This document shows positions 59,824 to 63,474 of a DNA stretch of 63,474 nt, in pieces (the first letter of the stretch is position 1; each line of letters opens with the position of its first letter). The notes under the pieces are model-generated. The model searched no databases. It was not told the origin of the DNA and saw nothing but the letters and a program-made list of their open reading frames with translations. The stretch is from CAIUPE01 sp037131735 (GTDB lineage: Bacteria; Pseudomonadota; Alphaproteobacteria; Rhizobiales; Beijerinckiaceae), in contig JBAXQM010000014.1 of NCBI GenBank assembly GCA_037131735.1, forward strand, positions 1 through 63,474. Direction: 5' to 3'. A program made the position numbers and the translations under genes.

Positions 59824-61260
59824 TTAGGGGCAACAATCCTTTAATCGCGCGAGACATTCTTCCCGCCCGACAATTTCCATAACATCGAAAAGCGGCGGCG
59901 ATGTTGCCCGGCCGGTGAGAGCAGCCCGAAGCGGTTGGGCTGCTTGGCCGAGTTTAATGCCGGACGTTTCGGCAAAATTTCGAATGGCGGCCTCGGTTGA
60001 GGCGGCTGTCCATTCGGGGAGCGCCGCAAGAAGGGGGATGAGAGCAGCAACCTTATCACGTCCGCCTTCAGCCAGAAGCGCTTCGGCCTTCGGTTCAAAA
60101 TTAAGAGGACGCGAGGCGTATAAAAAATATGCTGAATCAAACAGTTCTAGCAAAGTTTTCGCACGCTCTTTTAAGCCCGGCATGGCTTTAAGAAGCATGG
60201 CGCGCAAAGTCGCGTCGATACTCGCAGGCCAAGACCGCTCTGGCCCAACATCCGATAGAATGGTTTCAATCGCTGCGAGCAGATCTTCGTTGGCGCTGGC
60301 ACGCATATAATGGCCATTGATGTGTTCAAGCTTGGCAAGGTCAAAACGTGCCGGCGACCGGCCGATGCTTTCAAGGCCGAATGCCGCAATCATTTCTTCG
60401 GTCGAGAAGAATTCTTGGTCTCCATGGCTCCAGCCAAGGCGCACGAGGTAATTGCGCATAGCGGCGGGCAGATAGCCCATCGCGCGATAGGCATCGACCC
60501 CGAGCGCTCCGTGGCGCTTCGAGAGCTTGGATCCATCGGGACCATGGATCAGCGGGATATGGGACATCTCGGGCACATCCCAGCCTGCTGCCTGGTAGAT
60601 TTGCGTCTGGCGGGCAGCATTGGTCAGATGGTCGTCACCGCGAATGATGTGAGTGACGCCCATATCGTGGTCATCGACCACGACGGCGAGCATATAGGTC
60701 GGGTTGCCGTCCGAGCGGAGGAGAACGAGATCATCGAGATCCTTGTTCTGCCAGGTCACACGGCCTTGCACATGGTCATTAACCACGGTCTCGCCGGTCT
60801 GCGGTGCCTTGAGGCGAATGACGGGCTTACGCCCTTCGGCGATCGCTTTGGCTTCCGCCTCTGTGCCAATTAAATCCCGCCAGCGGCCGTCATAGCGCAT
60901 GGGGCGGCCTTCGGCGCGGGCGAGCTCGCGCATGGCTTCGAGCTCTTCCTGTGACGCGTAGCATTTATAGGCTTGGTCCTTGGCGAGAAGCTCATGGGCC
61001 ACCTCGCGATGCCGGTTAGCCCGCGAAAATTGATATATCACCTCATCGTCCCAAGAGATGCCGAGCCACTTCAATCCATCGAGAATGGCGGTGATCGCCG
61101 CGTCGGTTGAACGCTCGCGATCCGTGTCTTCAATACGAAGCAGCATTTTGCCACCCTGGCGCTTGGCAAAGAGCCAATTGAAGAGCGCGGTACGTCCGCC
61201 ACCAATATGAAGAAAGCCGGTGGGCGAGGGCGCGAAGCGGGTCACAACGGGACGGGTCAT
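59824..61260 (-). CDS. gltX: Glutamyl-tRNA synthetase
   Basis: Class I synthetase charging tRNA-Glu, 478 residues from ATG 61260. The HIGH signature appears as HIGGGRTALFNWL (18-30) and the KMSKS signature as DGSKLSKRHGA. The C-terminal helical anticodon-binding region ends FDVMEIVGREECLARLKDCC. The frame is open upstream to 61461, but the family begins at TRPVVTRFAPSPTG, so the internal ATG is taken. It is divergent from comEC with a 135-base gap. Confidence 0.95.
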   Translation of the reverse strand: MTRPVVTRFAPSPTGFLHIGGGRTALFNWLFAKRQGGKMLLRIEDTDRERSTDAAITAILDGLKWLGISWDDEVIYQFSRANRHREVAHELLAKDQAYKCYASQEELEAMRELARAEGRPMRYDGRWRDLIGTEAEAKAIAEGRKPVIRLKAPQTGETVVNDHVQGRVTWQNKDLDDLVLLRSDGNPTYMLAVVVDDHDMGVTHIIRGDDHLTNAARQTQIYQAAGWDVPEMSHIPLIHGPDGSKLSKRHGALGVDAYRAMGYLPAAMRNYLVRLGWSHGDQEFFSTEEMIAAFGLESIGRSPARFDLAKLEHINGHYMRASANEDLLAAIETILSDVGPERSWPASIDATLRAMLLKAMPGLKERAKTLLELFDSAYFLYASRPLNFEPKAEALLAEGGRDKVAALIPLLAALPEWTAASTEAAIRNFAETSGIKLGQAAQPLRAALTGRATSPPLFDVMEIVGREECLARLKDCCP

Positions 61261-61395
61261 TGAAAGGTCCTGCACGAAAAGCGTGTGGCGGAATGAATTG
61301 CTACTGGGCGTTTGTTCCGCCTCGGCGCGCGTGCTGTAGCATCCTTCGCCGAGAAGGTTAAGGCGGGGGCGCCTCACCATATCAGGAATTTGGTC

Positions 61396-63474
61396 GTGAA
61401 ATTTCCCTTCGGCGCGCGGGGCGCTCGGGCCTATGCGGATACGCTTGTGGCGCAAGGTCACCCTGTGCGTGGTCTGTCGTTGCGCGCCCGGCTCTCAGAG
61501 TTTTGGCCCGTATTGTCGATTTGGATCACGCGCGAGAATGATGCGCGGCGGCCTTTTTTGTTTCTCGCGCCTGCCGCAATGGCCGGTGTGCTTTTATATT
61601 TCATGGCTGATGAAGAGCCTTCACTTTACGCGCCGTTGGCTGCGTTGATCCCAGTCGCTCTTTTGATCCTTTATGGATTGCGGCGTCCGACGCGTGAGCT
61701 TCTTTATTTTGGATTTATGCTGGCCGCGCTCTTTATCGGGTTTGCCGTTGGGACATGGCGCACGCAGCGTGTTGAGGCACCGACTATTAATGAAATTTCT
61801 ATCGCGCCCGTGATCGGCATTGTTCAAACAATTGATGTTCGCCCTGATGGCGCGCGTCTTGTTATCAAACCAATTGAGATTGCCGGACAGAGAGAGTCAC
61901 TTCCCAATACAATCCGCGTGACGATGGCGAGCGCGCCTTTATTTGAAGCAGGCGCAAAAATTCGTGCGACCGCGCGACTATTACCGCCACCAGGTCCCGT
62001 GCGTCCTGGCGGTTATGATTTCGCGCGTGATGCCTATTTCAATAAAATCGGAGGTGTAGGTTCGGTCCTTGGAAAGGTAACCGCTTTATCAGCACGTGAG
62101 TCTACTTCGTGGCGTTTTGATTTTGTTGCCATGATCGATCGCTGTCGCAATCATCTCGCCACACGCATTGCCCATACAATCGGGGGACAAGCCGGCGCGG
62201 TCTCTGCGGCGCTGATTACTGGTAAGCGTGGAGCAATTTCAGAAGAGACCAATGAAGATCTTCGCGCGGCAGGGATTTATCATGTCGTATCAATTTCGGG
62301 TCTACACATGGTTCTCGTTGCGGGAATGATATTTTTTATCGTACGGCTTTGTCTTGTTCTCATTCCCGGATTGGCACTACGTTACAAAGTGAAATCATGG
62401 GCAGCGGCGGCAGCGATGATGGGTGCCATCGCTTATGATATTTTTGCAGGATCGGAAGTCGCAACAGAGCGCTCCCTCTTTATGACTCTTGCTTTGTTCG
62501 GTGCGATATTGGTGGGGCGACCAGCGCTCTCGATGCGCAATCTTGTATTTGCTGCGCTTATCATCATCGCGATGGAACCGGAAAGTATTTTAGGCCCAAG
62601 TTTTCAAATGTCGTTCGCCGCTGTTGCGGCTTTGATTGCAGCGTTCGAAAAAATCCCCTCCGCCTCAACGCAAAAGGCTCAAAAATCGCTACAGGACAAT
62701 GAGCGAAAGATCGCGATAAATCGGACGATTATAGATCGGGCAGGGCTCGGGCTTTTTCGTCATGTGAAAGCAATTATTCTCACAACCTGCCTTGCCGAAA
62801 TCGCAACTGCGCCCTTTGCCCTTTATCACTTTCAACGATTTCAACCCCTAGGCCTTATCGGCAATATGTTCACAATCCCGCTTGTCGAGATGGTGGCGAT
62901 GCCTGCCGGATTTATTGGGCTCTTGGCTTTGCCCTTTGGGCTTGATGCACCCGTATGGCAGTTTATGGGTTATGGCGTTGGCGCAATGTTGGCTCTATCG
63001 CGCTACGTCAGCGACTTGCCTTTTGCGTCAATTGTTGTTTCAGCAATCTCTCCTTCATCCTTACTCTTTGTCAGTGCCGGAATGATTTGGATTTATCTGT
63101 GGTCAACAACTCTCAGATGGTTTGGTCTTTTGCCCGTTATGGTTGGATGTCTGCTCGCAACCGGAACAGCACACCCTGATTTTTATATCGCACGCGATGG
63201 GGCGTCGCTTGCTGCGCGGGGAAGCGATGGTCGATTGCATGTGATGGGGCGAGGCCTCACTGATTTTACTGTGGCGCAATGGCTCTCCGCTGACGGCGAT
63301 CCGCGACAAAGTGACGATCCGTCTTTGAAACAGGGCGCATTCTGCACATCATCGGGATGTGTGATGACAAATACCAGAAACGAAAAAATTGTCCTCGGAC
63401 TAGCGCGTGATGATCTCGATGAGGACTGTAAAATTGCGTCTATTTTGATCACGCCCTATTACGCGCCACAAGCC
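61396..63474 (+). CDS. comEC: ComEC/Rec2 family DNA-uptake channel protein (3' end outside window)
   Basis: Polytopic inner-membrane protein forming the channel for transforming DNA in competent bacteria. The frame is open from GTG 61396 (AGGAA at 61384-61388) to the last base, 693 codons. The N-terminal part has helices and an OB-like periplasmic domain (RLLPPPGPVRPGGYDFARDAYF). The Competence domain begins with ITGKRGAISEETNEDLRAAGIYHVVSISGLHM and holds many helices. A soluble C-terminal part (FYIARDGASLAARGSDG...) is beginning at the end. I do not see a metallo-beta-lactamase HxHxDH motif in the visible part. Rhizobial genomes often have lexA next to it, which would lie outside. Confidence 0.92.
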   Translation, partial: MKFPFGARGARAYADTLVAQGHPVRGLSLRARLSEFWPVLSIWITRENDARRPFLFLAPAAMAGVLLYFMADEEPSLYAPLAALIPVALLILYGLRRPTRELLYFGFMLAALFIGFAVGTWRTQRVEAPTINEISIAPVIGIVQTIDVRPDGARLVIKPIEIAGQRESLPNTIRVTMASAPLFEAGAKIRATARLLPPPGPVRPGGYDFARDAYFNKIGGVGSVLGKVTALSARESTSWRFDFVAMIDRCRNHLATRIAHTIGGQAGAVSAALITGKRGAISEETNEDLRAAGIYHVVSISGLHMVLVAGMIFFIVRLCLVLIPGLALRYKVKSWAAAAAMMGAIAYDIFAGSEVATERSLFMTLALFGAILVGRPALSMRNLVFAALIIIAMEPESILGPSFQMSFAAVAALIAAFEKIPSASTQKAQKSLQDNERKIAINRTIIDRAGLGLFRHVKAIILTTCLAEIATAPFALYHFQRFQPLGLIGNMFTIPLVEMVAMPAGFIGLLALPFGLDAPVWQFMGYGVGAMLALSRYVSDLPFASIVVSAISPSSLLFVSAGMIWIYLWSTTLRWFGLLPVMVGCLLATGTAHPDFYIARDGASLAARGSDGRLHVMGRGLTDFTVAQWLSADGDPRQSDDPSLKQGAFCTSSGCVMTNTRNEKIVLGLARDDLDEDCKIASILITPYYAPQA

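Noticed and set aside
61261..61461. N-terminal extension of gltX
   Set aside because: The family start is at the ATG at 61260; the upstream residues are non-homologous and overlap the divergent comEC start.

Overview
The window is a stretch of alphaproteobacterial chromosome, most likely from the order Hyphomicrobiales (Rhizobiales). The gene order supports this: tig-clpP-clpX-lon-hupB-tRNA-Val, then a complete 14-gene nuo operon followed by birA, an RNase J gene, mce and a DUF1467 gene, then proS-lolC-lolD-dnaE, rpsB-tsf-pyrH-frr-uppS-cdsA-rseP-bamA-lpxD-fabZ-lpxA-lpxI-lpxB, and finally gltA, gltX and comEC. Other signs are the short class of prolyl-tRNA synthetase, a ribosomal protein S2 with a long C-terminal extension, and the very widespread rhizobial palindrome that starts CGTCATTGCGAGCG. 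Base composition looks moderately GC-rich; I did not compute it.

Layout. Positions 1-6140 hold protein quality control (trigger factor, ClpXP, Lon) and HU. Positions 6250-7753 form a small accessory patch behind tRNA-Val: two near-identical 117-118 bp palindromic elements bracketing a GIY-YIG nuclease gene, then a promoter-like sequence, a candidate multi-branched structured RNA, three tandem hairpins and a 72-residue protein of unknown function. Positions 7758-11626 hold a divergent SbtA-type bicarbonate permease and LysR (CbbR-like) regulator pair, then a P1B-type metal ATPase. After tRNA-Asp come a WecA/WbpL-like lipid-carrier glycosyl-1-phosphate transferase and a TIM-barrel sugar isomerase-like protein. 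These converge on a minus-strand CDP-sugar cluster (rfbF, rfbG, a C-methyltransferase, a 3,5-epimerase and an NAD-dependent reductase/epimerase), with an SDR gene behind it.

Positions 19919-34259 encode respiratory complex I in the order A-N with no inserted genes and several overlapping starts. Next come housekeeping genes and a 430 bp gap before proS. That gap contains a candidate minus-strand small RNA with its own promoter and terminator. From 39123 on the genes serve lipoprotein export, DNA replication, translation, isoprenoid carrier and phospholipid precursors, outer-membrane assembly (RseP, BamA) and lipid A synthesis (LpxD, FabZ, LpxA, LpxI, LpxB). The locus lacks the dxr gene that usually lies between cdsA and rseP.

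The parts most worth a second look are the noncoding/nuclease patch at 6429-7753, the antisense-oriented RNA at 37393-37629, and the CDP-linked C-methyl sugar pathway at 13967-18743. Homology and function calls come from recognising motifs by eye; no database search was run.
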